A DNA stretch of 64,000 bases from Apostichopus japonicus (lineage: Eukaryota; Echinodermata; Holothuroidea; Aspidochirotida; Stichopodidae), in NCBI RefSeq assembly GCF_037975245.1, contig NC_092581.1:7407501-7471500 (forward strand). The letters run 5' to 3'. The position numbers and the translations under genes were made by a program. Shown piece after piece: positions 1 through 14,062 of this stretch; position 1 is the stretch's first letter; every line of letters starts with the position of its first letter. The notes below the pieces were generated by a model that was given only the letters and a program-made list of their open reading frames with translations, searched no databases and was not told the DNA's origin.

Positions 1-480
1 GGTCGGTACCGCACATTCGATTGATCGGTACGGAACATTCGATTGATCGGTACCGCACATTCGATTGATCGGTACCGTACATTCGATTAATCGGTACTAC
101 ACATTCGATTGATCGGAACGGAACATTCGATTGATCGGTACCGCACATTCGATTGATCGGTACGGAACATTCGATTAATCGGTAACGAACATTCGATTGA
201 TCGGTACCGCACATTCGATTGATCGGTACGGAACATTCGTTTGATCGGTACGTGACATTCGATCGATCGGTACCGCACATTCGATTGATCGGTACCGCAC
301 ATTCGATTGATCGGTACGGAACATTCGATTAATCGGTAACGAACATTCGATTGATCGGTACCGCACATTCGATTGATCGGTACGTAACATTCGTTTGATC
401 GGTACGGGACATTCGATTGATCGGTACCGCACATTCGATTATTCAGTACGGAACATTCGATTGATCGGTACGGCACATTC
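1..480. repeat. HOR segment also present at 6,227-6,706
   Basis: The order of variant monomers here, including TACTACAC, TAACGAAC, TACGTGAC preceding a GATCGATC core, TACGTAAC, TACGGGAC and the ATTATTCAG monomer near 437, recurs at an offset of 6,226 bp, which is exactly 283 monomers. The match ends just after the ATTATTCAG marker. The left end of the segment lies outside the window. Confidence 0.8.
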
Positions 481-559
481 GATTGGTCGGTACGGAACAT
501 TCGATTGATCGGTACGGAATATTCGTTTGATCGGTACTGCACATTCGATTGATCGGTAA

Positions 560-1329
560 CGAACATTCGATTGATCGGTACGGAACATTCGATTGATCGG
601 TACGGAACATTCGATTGATCGGTACGGAACATTCGATTGATCGGTACCGCACATTCGATTAATCGGTACCACATATTCGATTGATCGGTACCGTACATTC
701 GATTGATCGGTACTGCACATTCGATTGATCGGTACGTAACATTCGATTAATCGGTAACGAACATTCGATTGATCGGTACCGCACATTCGATTGGTCGGTA
801 CCGCATATTCGATTGATCGGTACGGAACATTCGATTGATCGGTACAGAACATTCGATTGATCGGTACGGAACATTCGATTGATCGGTACGGAACATTCGA
901 TTGATCGGTACCGTACATTCGATTAATCGGTACCACATATTCGATTGATCGGTACCGTACATTCGATTGATCGGTACTGCACATTCGATTGATCGGTACC
1001 GTACATTCGATTAATCGGTAACGAACATTCGATTGATCGGTACCGCACATTCGATTGATCGGTACGGAACATTCGATTGATCGGTACGGAACATTCGATT
1101 GATCGGTACCGCACATTCGATTGATCGGTACGGAACATTCTATTGATCGGTACGGAACATTCGATTGATCGGTACTACAAATTCGATTGATCGGTACCGT
1201 ACATTCGATTGATCGGTACCGCACATTGGATTGATCGGTACGGAACATTCGATTAATCGGTACCGCACATTCGATTGATCGGTTCGGAACATTCGATTGA
1301 TCGGTACGGAACATTCGATTGATCGGTAC
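560..1329. repeat. HOR segment also present at 10,460-11,229
   Basis: The variant order recurs at an offset of 9,900 bp (450 monomers). Shared rare markers include TACCACAT, TACAGAAC, the ATTCTATTG core near 1,137 and the TACTACAA octamer near 1,175. Part of the segment is also recognisable from about 7.1 kb onward. The match breaks at about 1,330, where this copy continues with TACTACAC and the other does not. Confidence 0.75.
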
Positions 1330-1419
1330 TACACATTCGATTGATCGGTACCGTACATTCGATTGATCAGCACCGCACATTCGATTGATCGGTGCGGAAC
1401 ATTCGATTGATCGGTACGG

Positions 1420-2097
1420 AACATTCGATTGATCGGTACCGCACATTCGATTAATCGGTACCGCACATTCGATTGATCGGTACCGTACATTCGATTAATC
1501 GGTACTACACATTCGATTGATCGGTACGGAACATTCGATTGACCGGTACCGCACATTCGATTGATCGGTACGGAACATTCGATTAATCGGTAACGAACAT
1601 TCGATTGATCGGTACCGCACATTCGATTGATCGGTACGGAACATTCGTTTGATCGGTACGTGACATTCGATCGATCGGTACCGCACATTCGATTGATCGG
1701 TACCGCACATTCGATTGATCGGTACGGAACATTCGATTAATCGGTAACGAACATTCGATTGATCGGTACCGCACATTCGATTGATCGGTACGGAACATTC
1801 GATTAAACGGTAACGAACATTCGATTGATCGGTACCGCACATTCGATTGATCGGTACGGAACATTCGTTTGATCGGTACGGGACATTCGATTGATCGGTA
1901 CCGCACATTCGATTATTCAGTACGGAACATTCGATTGATCGGTACGGCACATTCGATTGGTCGGTACGGAACATTCGATTGATCGGTACGGAATATTCGT
2001 TTGATCGGTACTGCACATTCGATTGATCGGTACGGAACATTCGATTGATCAATACCGAACATTCGATTGATCGGTACGGAACATTCGATTGATCGGT
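1420..2097. repeat. HOR segment, first copy of an 83-monomer offset pair
   Basis: This segment and 3,246-3,923 carry the same series of variant monomers at an offset of 1,826 bp (83 monomers). The series includes the unusual GATTAAAC core at about 1,803, the ATTATTCAG monomer at about 1,913, ATTGGTCGG and the GATCAATACC monomer at about 2,050. The copies separate at about 2,098, where TACTGCAC here faces TACCGTAC there. Confidence 0.8.
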
Positions 2098-2103
2098 ACT
2101 GCA

Positions 2104-3190
2104 CATTCGATTGATCGGTACGGAACATTCGATTGATCGGTACGGAACATTCGATTGATCGGTACGGAACATTCGATTGATCGGTACGGAATATTCGATT
2201 AATCGGTAACGAACATTCGATTGATCGGTACCGCATTTTCCATTGATCAGTGCCGCACATTCGATTGATCGGTAACGAACTTTCGATTGATCGGTACGGA
2301 ACATTCGATTGATCAATACCGAACATTCGATTGATCGGTATCGCACATTCGATTGATCGGTACCGCACATTCGATTGATCGGTACGGAACATTCGATTTA
2401 TCGGTACCGCACATTCGATTGATCGGTACCGTACATTCGATTAATCGGTACCACACATTCGATTGATCGGCTCGGAACATTCGATTGATCGGTACCGTAC
2501 ATTCGATTGATCGGTACCGCACATTCGATTGATCGGTACGGAACATTCGATTAATCGGGAACGAACATTCGATTGATCGGTATCGCACATTCGATTGATC
2601 GGTACGGAACATTCGATTGATCGGTACCGTACATTCGATTGATCGGTACGGAACATTCGATTGATCGGTACCGCACATTCGATTGATCGGTACGGAACAT
2701 TCGATTAATCGGTAACGTACATTCGATTGATCGGTACCGCACATTCGCTTGATCGGCACCGCACATTCGATTGATCGGTACGGAACATTCGATTGATCGG
2801 TACGGAACATTCGATTGATCGGTACGGAACATTTGATTGATCGGTACGGAACATTCGATTGATCGGTACCGTACATTCGATTAATCGGTACCACATATTC
2901 GATTGATCGGTACCGTACATTCGATTGATCGGTACTGCACATTCGATTGATCGGTACCGTACATTCGATTAATCGGTAACGAACATTCGATTGATCGGTA
3001 CCGCACATTCGATTGATCGCCAACGCACATTCGATTGATCGGTACGGAACATTCGATTTATCGGTACCGCACATTGGATTGATCGTTACGGAACATTCGA
3101 TTGATCGGTACGGAACATTCGATTGATCGGTACCGCTCATTCGATTGATCGGTACGGAACATTCTATTGATCGGTACGGAACATTCGATT
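2104..3190. repeat. HOR segment also present at 8,836-9,922
   Basis: The monomer order matches at an offset of 6,732 bp (306 monomers). Markers include the ATTTTCC monomer followed by ATTGATCAGTGCC at about 2,236, the GGGAACG monomer at about 2,549, GATCGCCA at about 3,017, and ATTGGATTG with GATCGTTAC at about 3,075. A few single-base differences are visible, such as GATCGGCTCGG at about 2,465. Confidence 0.75.
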
Positions 3191-3245
3191 GATCGGTACC
3201 GCACATTCGATTGATCGGTACGGAACATTCGATTGATCGGTACGT

Positions 3246-3923
3246 GACATTCGATTGATCGGTACCGCACATTCGATTAATCGGTACCGCACATTCGATT
3301 GATCGGTACCGTACATTCGATTAATCGGTACTACACATTCGATTGATCGGTACGGAACATTCGATTGACCGGTACCGCACATTCGATTGATCGGTACGGA
3401 ACATTCGATTAATCGGTAACGAACATTCGATTGATCGGTACCGCACATTCGATTGATCGGTACGGAACATTCGTTTGATCGGTACGTGACATTCGATCGA
3501 TCGGTACCGCACATTCGATTGATCGGTACCGCACATTCGATTGATCGGTACGGAACATTCGATTAATCGGTAACGAACATTCGATTGATCGGTACCGCAC
3601 ATTCGATTGATCGGTACGGAACATTCGATTAAACGGTAACGAACATTCGATTGATCGGTACCGCACATTCGATTGATCGGTACGGAACATTCGTTTGATC
3701 GGTACGGGACATTCGATTGATCGGTACCGCACATTCGATTATTCAGTACGGAACATTCGATTGATCGGTACGGCACATTCGATTGGTCGGTACGGAACAT
3801 TCGATTGATCGGTACGGAATATTCGTTTGATCGGTACTGCACATTCGATTGATCGGTACGGAACATTCGATTGATCAATACCGAACATTCGATTGATCGG
3901 TACGGAACATTCGATTGATCGGT
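3246..3923. repeat. HOR segment, second copy of the 83-monomer offset pair
   Basis: This is the partner of 1,420-2,097, offset by 1,826 bp. It contains the same GATTAAAC core (about 3,629) and ATTATTCAG monomer (about 3,739). Upstream of about 3,246 the two flanks differ, so the duplicated tract is short. Confidence 0.8.
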
Positions 3924-4001
3924 ACCGTACATTCGATTGATCGGTACCGCACATTCGATTGATCGGTACGGAACATTCGATTGATCGGTACCGCACATTC
4001 G

Positions 4002-4991
4002 ATTGATCGGTATGGAACATTCGATTGATCGGTACGGAACATTCGATTGATCGGTACTACACATTCGATTGATCGGTACCGTACATTCGATTGATCGGCA
4101 CCGCACATTCGATTGATCGGTGCGGAACATTCGATTGATCGGTACGGAACATTCGATTGATCGGTACCGCACATTCGATTGATCGGTACCGCACATTCGA
4201 TTGATCGGTACCGTACATTCGATTAATCGGTACTACACATTCGATTGATCGGTACGGAACATTCGATTGATCGGTACCGCACATTCGATTGATCGGTACG
4301 GAACATTCGATTAATCGGTAACGAACATTCGATTGATCGGTACCGCACATTCGATTGATCGGTACGGAACATTCGATTGATCGGTACCGCACATTCGATT
4401 GATCGGTACGGAACATTCGTTTGATCGGTACGGGACATTCGATTGATCGGTACCGCACATTCGATTATTCAGTACGGAACATTCGATTGATCGGTACGGC
4501 ACATTCGATTGGTCGGTACGGAACATTCGATTGATCGGTACGGAATATTCGTTTGATCGGTACCGCACATTCGATTGATCGGTACGGAACATTCGATTGA
4601 TCGGTACGGAACATTCGATTGATCGGTACGGAACATTCGATTGCTCGGTACGGAATATTCGTTTGATCGGTACTGCACATTCGATTGATCGGTACCGCAT
4701 TTTCCATTGATCAGTGCCGCACATCCGATTAATCGGTAACGAACTTTCGATTGATCGGTATGGAACATTCGATTGATCAATACCGAACATTCGATTGATC
4801 GGTACCGCACATTCGATTGATCGGTACGGCACATTCGATTGATCGGTACGGAACATTCGATTGATCGGTACCGCACATTCGATTGATCGGTACCGTACAT
4901 TCGATTAATCGGTACCACACATTCGATTGATCGGTACGGAACATTCGATTGATCGGTACCGTACATTCGATTGATCGGTACCGCATATTCG
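4002..4991. repeat. 45-monomer HOR (990 bp), copy 1
   Basis: A run of 45 monomers is repeated immediately downstream with an exact 990-bp offset. The shared start is marked by a TATGGAAC octamer at about 4,012 and 5,002. Inside, the copies share TACTACAC, GGCACCGCAC, GGTGCGGAAC, the ATTATTCAG monomer, a GATTGCTCGG core (about 4,640 and 5,630) and the ATTTTCC monomer. Only scattered substitutions separate them, so the duplication looks recent. Confidence 0.88.
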
Positions 4992-5981
4992 ATTGATCGG
5001 TATGGAACATTCGATTGATCGGTACGGAACATTCGATTGATCGGTACTACACATTCGATTGATCGGTACCGTACATTCGATTGATCGGCACCGCACATTC
5101 GATTGATCGGTGCGGAACATTCGATTGATCGGTACGGAACATTCGATTGATCGGTACCGCACATTCGATTGATCGGTACCGCACATTCGATTGATCGGTA
5201 CCGTACATTCGATTAATCGGTACTACACATTCGATTGATCGGTACGGAACATTCGATTGATCGGTACCGCACATTCGATTGATCGGTACGGAACATTCGA
5301 TTAATCGGTAACGAACATTCGATTGATCGGTACCGCACATTCGATTGATCGGTACGGAACATTCGATTGATCGGTACCGCACATTCGATTGATCGGTACG
5401 GAACATTCGTTTGATCGGTACGGGACATTCGATTGATCGGTACCGCACATTCGATTATTCAGTACGGAACATTCGATTGATCGGTACGGCACATTCGATT
5501 GGTCGGTACGGAACATTCGATTGATCGGTACGGAATATTCGTTTGATCGGTACTGCACATTCGATTGATCGGTACGGAACATTCGATTGATCGGTACGGA
5601 ACATTCGATTGATCGGTACTGCACATTCGATTGCTCGGTACGGAATATTCGTTTGATCGGTACTGCACATTCGATTGATCGGTACCGCATTTTCCATTGA
5701 TCAGTGCCGCACATTCGATTAATCGGTAACGAACTTTCGATTGATCGGTACGGAACATTCGATTGATCAATACCGAACATTCGATTGATCGGTACCGCAC
5801 ATTCGATTGATCGGTACGGCACATTCGATTGATCGGTACGGAACATTCGATTGATCGGTACCGCACATTCGATTGATCGGTACCGTACATTCGATTAATC
5901 GGTACCACACATTCGATTGATCGGTACGGAACATTCGATTGATCGGTACCGTACATTCGATTGATCGGTACCGCATATTCG
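4992..5981. repeat. 45-monomer HOR (990 bp), copy 2
   Basis: This is the adjacent head-to-tail copy of 4,002-4,991. Differences noticed include TACTGCAC here for TACCGCAC there at about 5,551 and 5,617. After about 5,981 the order of variants no longer follows the unit, so two copies are present and not a longer run. Confidence 0.88.
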
Positions 5982-6226
5982 ATTGATCGGTACGGAACAT
6001 TCGATTGATCGGTACGGAACATTCGATTGATCGGTACCGCACATTCGATTGATCGGTACGGAACATTCGATTGATCGGTACGGAACATTCGATTGATCGG
6101 TACCGCACATTCGATTAATCGGTACCACATATTCGATTGATCGGTACCGTACATTCGATTGATCGGTACTGCACATTCGATTGATCGGTACGTAACATTC
6201 GATTAATCGGAACCGCACATTCGATT

Positions 6227-6706
6227 GGTCGGTACCGCACATTCGATTGATCGGTACGGAACATTCGATTGATCGGTACCGCACATTCGATTGATCGGTA
6301 CCGTACATTCGATTAATCGGTACTACACATTCGATTGATCGGTACGGAACATTCGATTGATCGGTACCGCACATTCGATTGATCGGTACGGAACATTCGA
6401 TTAATCGGTAACGAACATTCGATTGATCGGTACCGCACATTCGATTGATCGGTACGGAACATTCGTTTGATCGGTACGTGACATTCGATCGATCGGTACC
6501 GCACATTCGATTGATCGGTACCGCACATTCGATTGATCGGTACGGAACATTCGATTAATCGGTAACGAACATTCGATTGATCGGTACCGCACATTCGATT
6601 GATCGGTACGTAACATTCGTTTGATCGGTACGGGACATTCGATTGATCGGTACCGCACATTCGATTATTCAGTACGGAACATTCGATTGATCGGTACGGC
6701 ACATTC
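6227..6706. repeat. HOR segment matching 1-480
   Basis: This is the partner of the window's left-edge segment at an offset of 283 monomers. It ends with the TACGTAAC, TACGGGAC and ATTATTCAG series at about 6,610-6,672, which then begins the 169-monomer unit. Confidence 0.8.
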
Positions 6707-9700
6707 GATTGATCGGTACTGCACATTCGATTGATCGGTACTGCACATTCGATTGATCGGTACTGCACATTCGATTGATCGGTACGGAACATTCGATTGA
6801 TCGGTACGGAACATTCGATTGATCGGTACCGCACATTCGATTAATCGGTACCACATATTCGATTGATCGGTACCGTACATTCGATTGATCGGTACTGCAC
6901 ATTCGATTGATCGGTACGTAACATTCGATTAATCGGTAACGAACATTAGATTGATCGGTACCGCACATTCGATTGGTCGGTACCGCACATTCGATTGATC
7001 GGTACGGAACATTCGATTGATCGGTACAGAACATTCGATTGATCTGTACGGAACATTCGATTGATCGGTACGGAACATTCGATTGATCGGTACCGTACAT
7101 TCGATTAATCGGTACCACATATTCGATTGATCGGTACCGTACATTCGATTGATCGGTACTGCACATTCGATTGATCGGTACCGTACATTCGAGTAATCGG
7201 TAACGAACATTCGATTGATCGGTACCGCACATTCGATTGATCGGTACGGAACATTCGATTGATCGGTACGGAACATTCGATTGATCGGTACCGCACATTC
7301 GATTGATCGGTACGGAACATTCTATTGATCGGTACGGAACATTCGATTGATCGGTACTACAAATTCGATTGATCGGTACCGTACATTCGATTGATCGGTA
7401 CCGCACATTGGATTGATCGGTACGGAACATTCGATTAATCGGTACCGCACATTCGATTGATCGGTGCGGAACATTCGATTGATCGGTACGGAACATTCGA
7501 TTGATCGGTACCGCACATTCGATTAATCGGTACCGCACATTCGATTGATCGGTACCGTACATTCGATTAATCGGTACTACACATTCGATTGATCGGTACG
7601 GAACATTCGATTGATCGGTACCGCACATTCGATTGATCGGTACGGAACATTCGATTAATCGGTAACGAACATTCGATTGATCGGTACCGCACATTCGATT
7701 GATCGGTACGGAACATTCGTTTGATCGGTACGTGACATTCGATCGATCGGTACCGCACATTCGATTGATCGGTACCGCACATTCGATTGATCGGTACGGA
7801 ACATTCGATTAATCGGTAACGAACATTCGATTGATCGGTACCGCACATTCGATTGATCGGTACGGAACATTCGTTTGATCGGTACGGGACATTCGATTGA
7901 TCGGTACCGCACATTCGATTATTCAGTACGGAACATTCGATTGATCGGTACGGCACATTCGATTGGTCGGTACGGAACATTCGATTGATCGGTACGGAAT
8001 ATTCGTTTGATCGGTACTGCACATTCGATTGATCGGTACGGAACATTCGATTGATCGGTACGGAACATTCGATTGATCGGTACCGTACATTCGTTTGATC
8101 GGTACTGCACATTCGATTGATCGGTACCGCATTTTCCATTGATCGGTGCCGCACATTCGATTGATCGGTAACGAACTTTCGATTGATCGGTACGGAACAT
8201 TCGATTGATCAATACCGAACATTCGATTGATCGGTACCGCACATTCGATTGATCGGTACCGCACATTCGATTGATCGGTACGGAACATTCGATTGATCGG
8301 TACCGCACATTCGATTGATCGGTACCGTACATTCGTTTAATCGGTACCACACATTCGATTGATCGGTACGGAACATTCGATTGATCGGTACCGTACATTC
8401 GATTGATCGGTACCGCACATTCGATTGATCGGTACGGAACATTCGATTGATCGGTACGGAACATTCGATTGATCGGTACCGCACATTCGATTGATCGGTA
8501 CGGAACATTCGATTGATCGGTACGGAACATTCGATTGATCGGTACTACAAATTCGATTGATCGGTACCGTACATTCGATTGATCGGTACCGCACATTCGA
8601 TTGATCGGTACGGAACATTCGATTAATCGGTAACGAACATTCGATTGATCGGTACCGCACATTCGATTGATCGGTACGTAACATTCGTTTGATCGGTACG
8701 GGACATTCGATTGATCGGTACCGCACATTCGATTATTCAGTACGGAACATTCGATTGATCGGTACGGCACATTCAATTGGTCGGTACGGAACATTCGATT
8801 GATCGGTACGGAATATTCGTTTGATCGGTACTGCACATTCGATTGATCGGTACGGAACATTCGATTGATCGGTACGGAACATTCGATTGATCGGTACGGA
8901 ACGTTCGATTGATCGGTACGGAATATTCGATTAATCGGTAACGAACATTCGATTGATCGGTACCGCATTTTCCATTGATCAGTGCCGCACATTCGATTGA
9001 TCGGTAACGAACTTTCGATTGATCGGTACGGAACATTCGATTGATCAATACCGAACATTCGATTGATCGGTATCGCACATTCGATTGATCGGTACCGCAC
9101 ATTCGATTGATCGGTACGGAACATTAGATTTATCGGTACCGCACATTCGATTGATCGGTACCGTACATTCGATTAATCGGTACCACACATTCGATTGATC
9201 GGAACGGAACATTCGATTGATCGGTACCGTACATTCGATTGATCGGTACCGCACATTCGATTGATCGGTACGGAACATTCGATTAATCGGGAACGAACAT
9301 TCGATTGATCGGTATCGCACATTCGATTGATCGGTACGGAACATTCGATTGATCGGTACCGTACATTCGATTGATCGGTACGGAACATTCGATTGATCGG
9401 TACCGCACATTCGATTGATCGGTACGGAACATTCGATTAATCGGTAACGTACATTCGATTGATCGGTACCGCACATTCGATTGATCGGCACCGCACATTC
9501 GATTGATCGGTACGGAACATTCGATTGATCGGTACGGAACATTCGATTGATCGGTACGGAACATTCGATTGATCGGTACGGAACATTCGATTGATCGGTA
9601 CCGTACATTCGATTAATCGGTACCACATATTCGATTGATCGGTACCGTACATTCGATTGATCGGTACTGCACATTCGATTGATCGGTACCGTACATTCGA

Positions 9701-10382
9701 TTAATCGGTAACGAACATTCGATTGATCGGTACCGCACATTCGATTGATCGCCACCGCACATTCGATTGATCGGTACGGAACATTCGATTTATCGGTACC
9801 GCACATTGGATTGATCGTTACGGAACATTCGATTGATCGGTACGGAACATTCGATTGATCGGTACCGCTCATTCGATTGATCGGTACGGAACATTCTATT
9901 GATCGGTACGGAACATTCGATTGATCGGTACTACAAATTCGATTGATCGGTACCGTACATTCGATTGATCGGTACCGCACATTCGATTGATCGGTACGGA
10001 ACATTCGATTGATCGGTACCGCATATTCGATTGATCGGTACGGAACATTCGATTGATCGGTACGGAACATTCGATTGATCGGTACTACACATTCGATTGA
10101 TCGGTACCGTACATTCGATTGATCGGAACCGCACATTCGATTGATCGGTGCGGAACATTCGATTGATCGGTACGGAACATTCGATTGATCGGTACCGCAC
10201 ATTCGATTGATCGGTACCGCACATTCGATTGATCGGTACCGTACATTCGATTAATCGGTACTACACATTCGATTGATCGGTACGGAACATTCGATTGATC
10301 GGTACCGCACATTCGATTGATCGGTACGTAACATTCGTTTGATCGGTACGGGACATTCGATTGATCGGTACCGCACATTCGA
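6665..10382. repeat. 169-monomer HOR (3,718 bp), copy 1
   Basis: Both this unit and the next begin at an ATTATTCAG monomer preceded by the same TACGTAAC and TACGGGAC monomers. The offset is 3,718 bp at the left, rises to 3,762 bp near 8.35 kb and is 3,740 bp from about 9.0 kb. Whole monomers were therefore gained or lost between copies while the 22-bp phase was kept. Shared markers include TACAGAAC, ATTCTATTG, TACTACAA, GATCGATCGG, two ATTTTCC monomers, GGGAACG, GATCGCCA and ATTGGATTG. Confidence 0.85.
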
Positions 10383-13300
10383 TTATTCAGTACGGAACAT
10401 TCGATTGATCGGTACGGCACATTCGATTGATCGGTACTGCACATTCGATTGATCGGTACGGAACATTCGATTGATCGGTACGGAACATTCGATTGATCGG
10501 TACGGAACATTCGATTGATCGGTACGGAACATTCGATTGATCGGTACCGCACATTCGATTAATCGGTACCACATATTCGATTGATCGGTACCGTACATTC
10601 GATTGATCGGTACTGCACATTCGATTGATCGGTACGTAACATTCGATTAATCGGTAACGAACATTCGATTGATCGGTACCGCACATTCGATTGGTCGGTA
10701 CCGCACATTCGATTGATCGGTACGGAACATTCGATTGATCGGTACAGAACATTCGATTGATCTGTACGGAACATTCGATTGATCGGTACGGAACATTCGA
10801 TTGATCGGTACCGTACATTCGATTAATCGGTACCACATATTCGATTGATCGGTACCGTACATTCGATTGATCGGTACTGCACATTCGATTGATCGGTACC
10901 GTACATTCGATTAATCGGTAACGAACATTCGATTGATCGGTACCGCACATTCGATTGATCGGTACGGAACATTCGATTGATCGGTACGGAACATTCGATT
11001 GATCGGTACCGCACATTCGATTGATCGGTACGGAACATTCTATTGATCGGTACGGAACATTCGATTGATCGGTACTACAAATTCGATTGATCGGTACCGT
11101 ACATTCGATTGATCGGTACCGCACATTGGATTGATCGGTACGGAACATTCGATTAATCGGTACCGCACATTCGATTGATCGGTGCGGAACATTCGATTGA
11201 TCGGTACGGAACATTCGATTGATCGGTACCGCACATTCGATTAATCGGTACCGCACATTCGATTGATCGGTACCGTACATTCGATTAATCGGTACTACAC
11301 ATTCGATTGATCGGTACGGAACATTCGATTGATCGGTACCGCACATTCGATTGATCGGTACGGAACATTCGATTAATCGGTAACGAACATTCGATTGATC
11401 GGTACCGCACATTCGATTGATCGGTACGGAACATTCGTTTGATCGGTACGTGACATTCGATCGATCGGTACCGCACATTCGATTGATCGGTACCGCACAT
11501 TCGATTGATCGGTACGGAACATTCGATTAATCGGTAACGAACATTCGATTGATCGGTACCGCACATTCGATTGATCGGTACGGAACATTCGTTTGATCGG
11601 TACGGGACATTCGATTGATCGGTACCGCACATTCGATTATTCAGTACGGAACATTCGATTGATCGGTACGGCACATTCGATTGGTCGGTACGGAACATTC
11701 GATTGATCGGTACGGAATATTCGTTTGATCGGTACTGCACATTCGATTGATCGGTACGGAACATTCGATTGATCGGTACGGAACATTCGATTGATCGGTA
11801 CTGCACATTCGATTGATCGGTACGGAACATTTGATTGATCGGTACCGTACATTCGTTTGATCGGTACTGCACATTCGATTGATCGGTACCGCATTTTCCA
11901 TTGATCGGTGCCGCACATTCGATTGATCGGTAACGAACTTTCGATTGATCGGTACGGAACATTCGATTGATCAATACCGAACATTCGATTGATCGGTACC
12001 GCACATTCGATTGATCGGTACCGCACATTCGATTGATCGGTACGGAACATTCGATTGATCGGTACCGCACATTCGATTGATCGGTACCGTACATTCGTTT
12101 AATCGGTACCACACATTCGATTGATCGGTACGGAACATTCGATTGATCGGTACCGTACATTCGATTGATCGGTACCGCACATTCGATTGATCGGTACGGA
12201 ACATTCGATTGATCGGTACGGAACATTCGATTGATCGGTACCGCACATTCGATTGATCGGTACGGAACATTCGATTGATCGGTACTACAAATTCGATTGA
12301 TCGGTACCGTACATTCGATTGATCGGTACCGCACATTCGATTGATCGGTACGGAACATTCGATTAATCGGTAACGAACATTCGATTGATCGGTACCGCAC
12401 ATTCGATTGATCGGTACGTAACATTCGTTTGATCGGTACGGGACATTCGATTGATCGGTACCGCACATTCGATTATTCAGTACGGAACATTCGATTGATC
12501 GGTACGGCACATTCAATTGGTCGGTACGGAACATTCGATTGATCGGTACGGAATATTCGTTTGATCGGTACTGCACATTCGATTGATCGGTACGGAACAT
12601 TCGATTGATCGGTACGGAACATTCGATTGATCGGTACGGAACGTTCGATTGATCGGTACGGAATATTCGATTAATCGGTAACGAACATTCGATTGATCGG
12701 TACCGCATTTTCCATTGATCAGTGCCGCACATTCGATTGATCGGTAACGAACTTTCGATTGATCGGTACGGAACATTCGATTGATCAATACCGAACATTC
12801 GATTGATCGGTATCGCACATTCGATTGATCGGTACCGCACATTCGATTGATCGGTACGGAACATTAGATTTATCGGTACCGCACATTCGATTGATCGGTA
12901 CCGTACATTCGATTAATCGGTACCACACATTCGATTGATCGGAACGGAACATTCGATTGATCGGTACCGTACATTCGATTGATCGGTACCGCACATTCGA
13001 TTGATCGGTACGGAACATTCGATTAATCGGGAACGAACATTCGATTGATCGGTATCGCACATTCGATTGATCGGCTCGGAACATTCGATTGATCGGTACC
13101 GTACATTCGATTGATCGGTACGGAACATTCGATTGATCGGTACCGCACATTCGATTGATCGGTACGGAACATTCGATTAATCGGTAACGTACATTCGATT
13201 GATCGGTACCGCACATTCGATTGATCGGCACCGCACATTCGATTGATCGGTACGGAACATTCGATTGATCGGTACGGAACATTCGATTGATCGGTACGGA

Positions 13301-14062
13301 ACATTCGATTGATCGGTACGGAACATTCGATTGATCGGTACCGTACATTCGATTAATCGGTACCACATATTCGATTGATCGGTACCGTACATTCGATTGA
13401 TCGGTACTGCACATTCGATTGATCGGTACCGTACATTCGATTAATCGGTAACGAACATTCGATTGATCGGTACCGCACATTCGATTGATCGCCACCGCAC
13501 ATTCGATTGATCGGTACGGAACATTCGATTTATCGGTACCGCACATTGGATTGATCGTTACGGAACATTCGATTGATCGGTACGGAACATTCGATTGATC
13601 GGTACCGCTCATTCGATTGATCGGTACGGAACATTCTATTGATCGGTACGGAACATTCGATTGATCGGTACTACAAATTCGATTGATCGGTACCGTACAT
13701 TCGATTGATCGGTACCGCACATTCGATTGATCGGTACGGAACATTCGATTGATCGGTACCGCATATTCGATTGATCGGTACGGAACATTCGATTGATCGG
13801 TACGGAACATTCGATTGATCGGTACTACACATTCGATTGATCGGTACCGTACATTCGATTGATCGGAACCGCACATTCGATTGATCGGTGCGGAACATTC
13901 GATTGATCGGTACGGAACATTCGATTGATCGGTACCGCACATTCGATTGATCGGTACCGCACATTCGATTGATCGGTACCGTACATTCGATTAATCGGTA
14001 CTACACATTCGATTGATCGGTACGGAACATTCGATTGATCGGTACCGCACATTCGATTGATC
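10383..14062. repeat. 169-monomer HOR, copy 2
   Basis: This is the head-to-tail partner of 6,665-10,382. The match ends at about 14,062, where this copy carries a GATTAATC core and TAACGAAC in place of TACGTAAC. It contains an extra monomer relative to copy 1 near 11.8 kb, in the tract with TACTGCAC and an ATTTGATTG core. It overlaps the left end of the 476-monomer unit, so the two repeat levels are nested. Confidence 0.83.
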
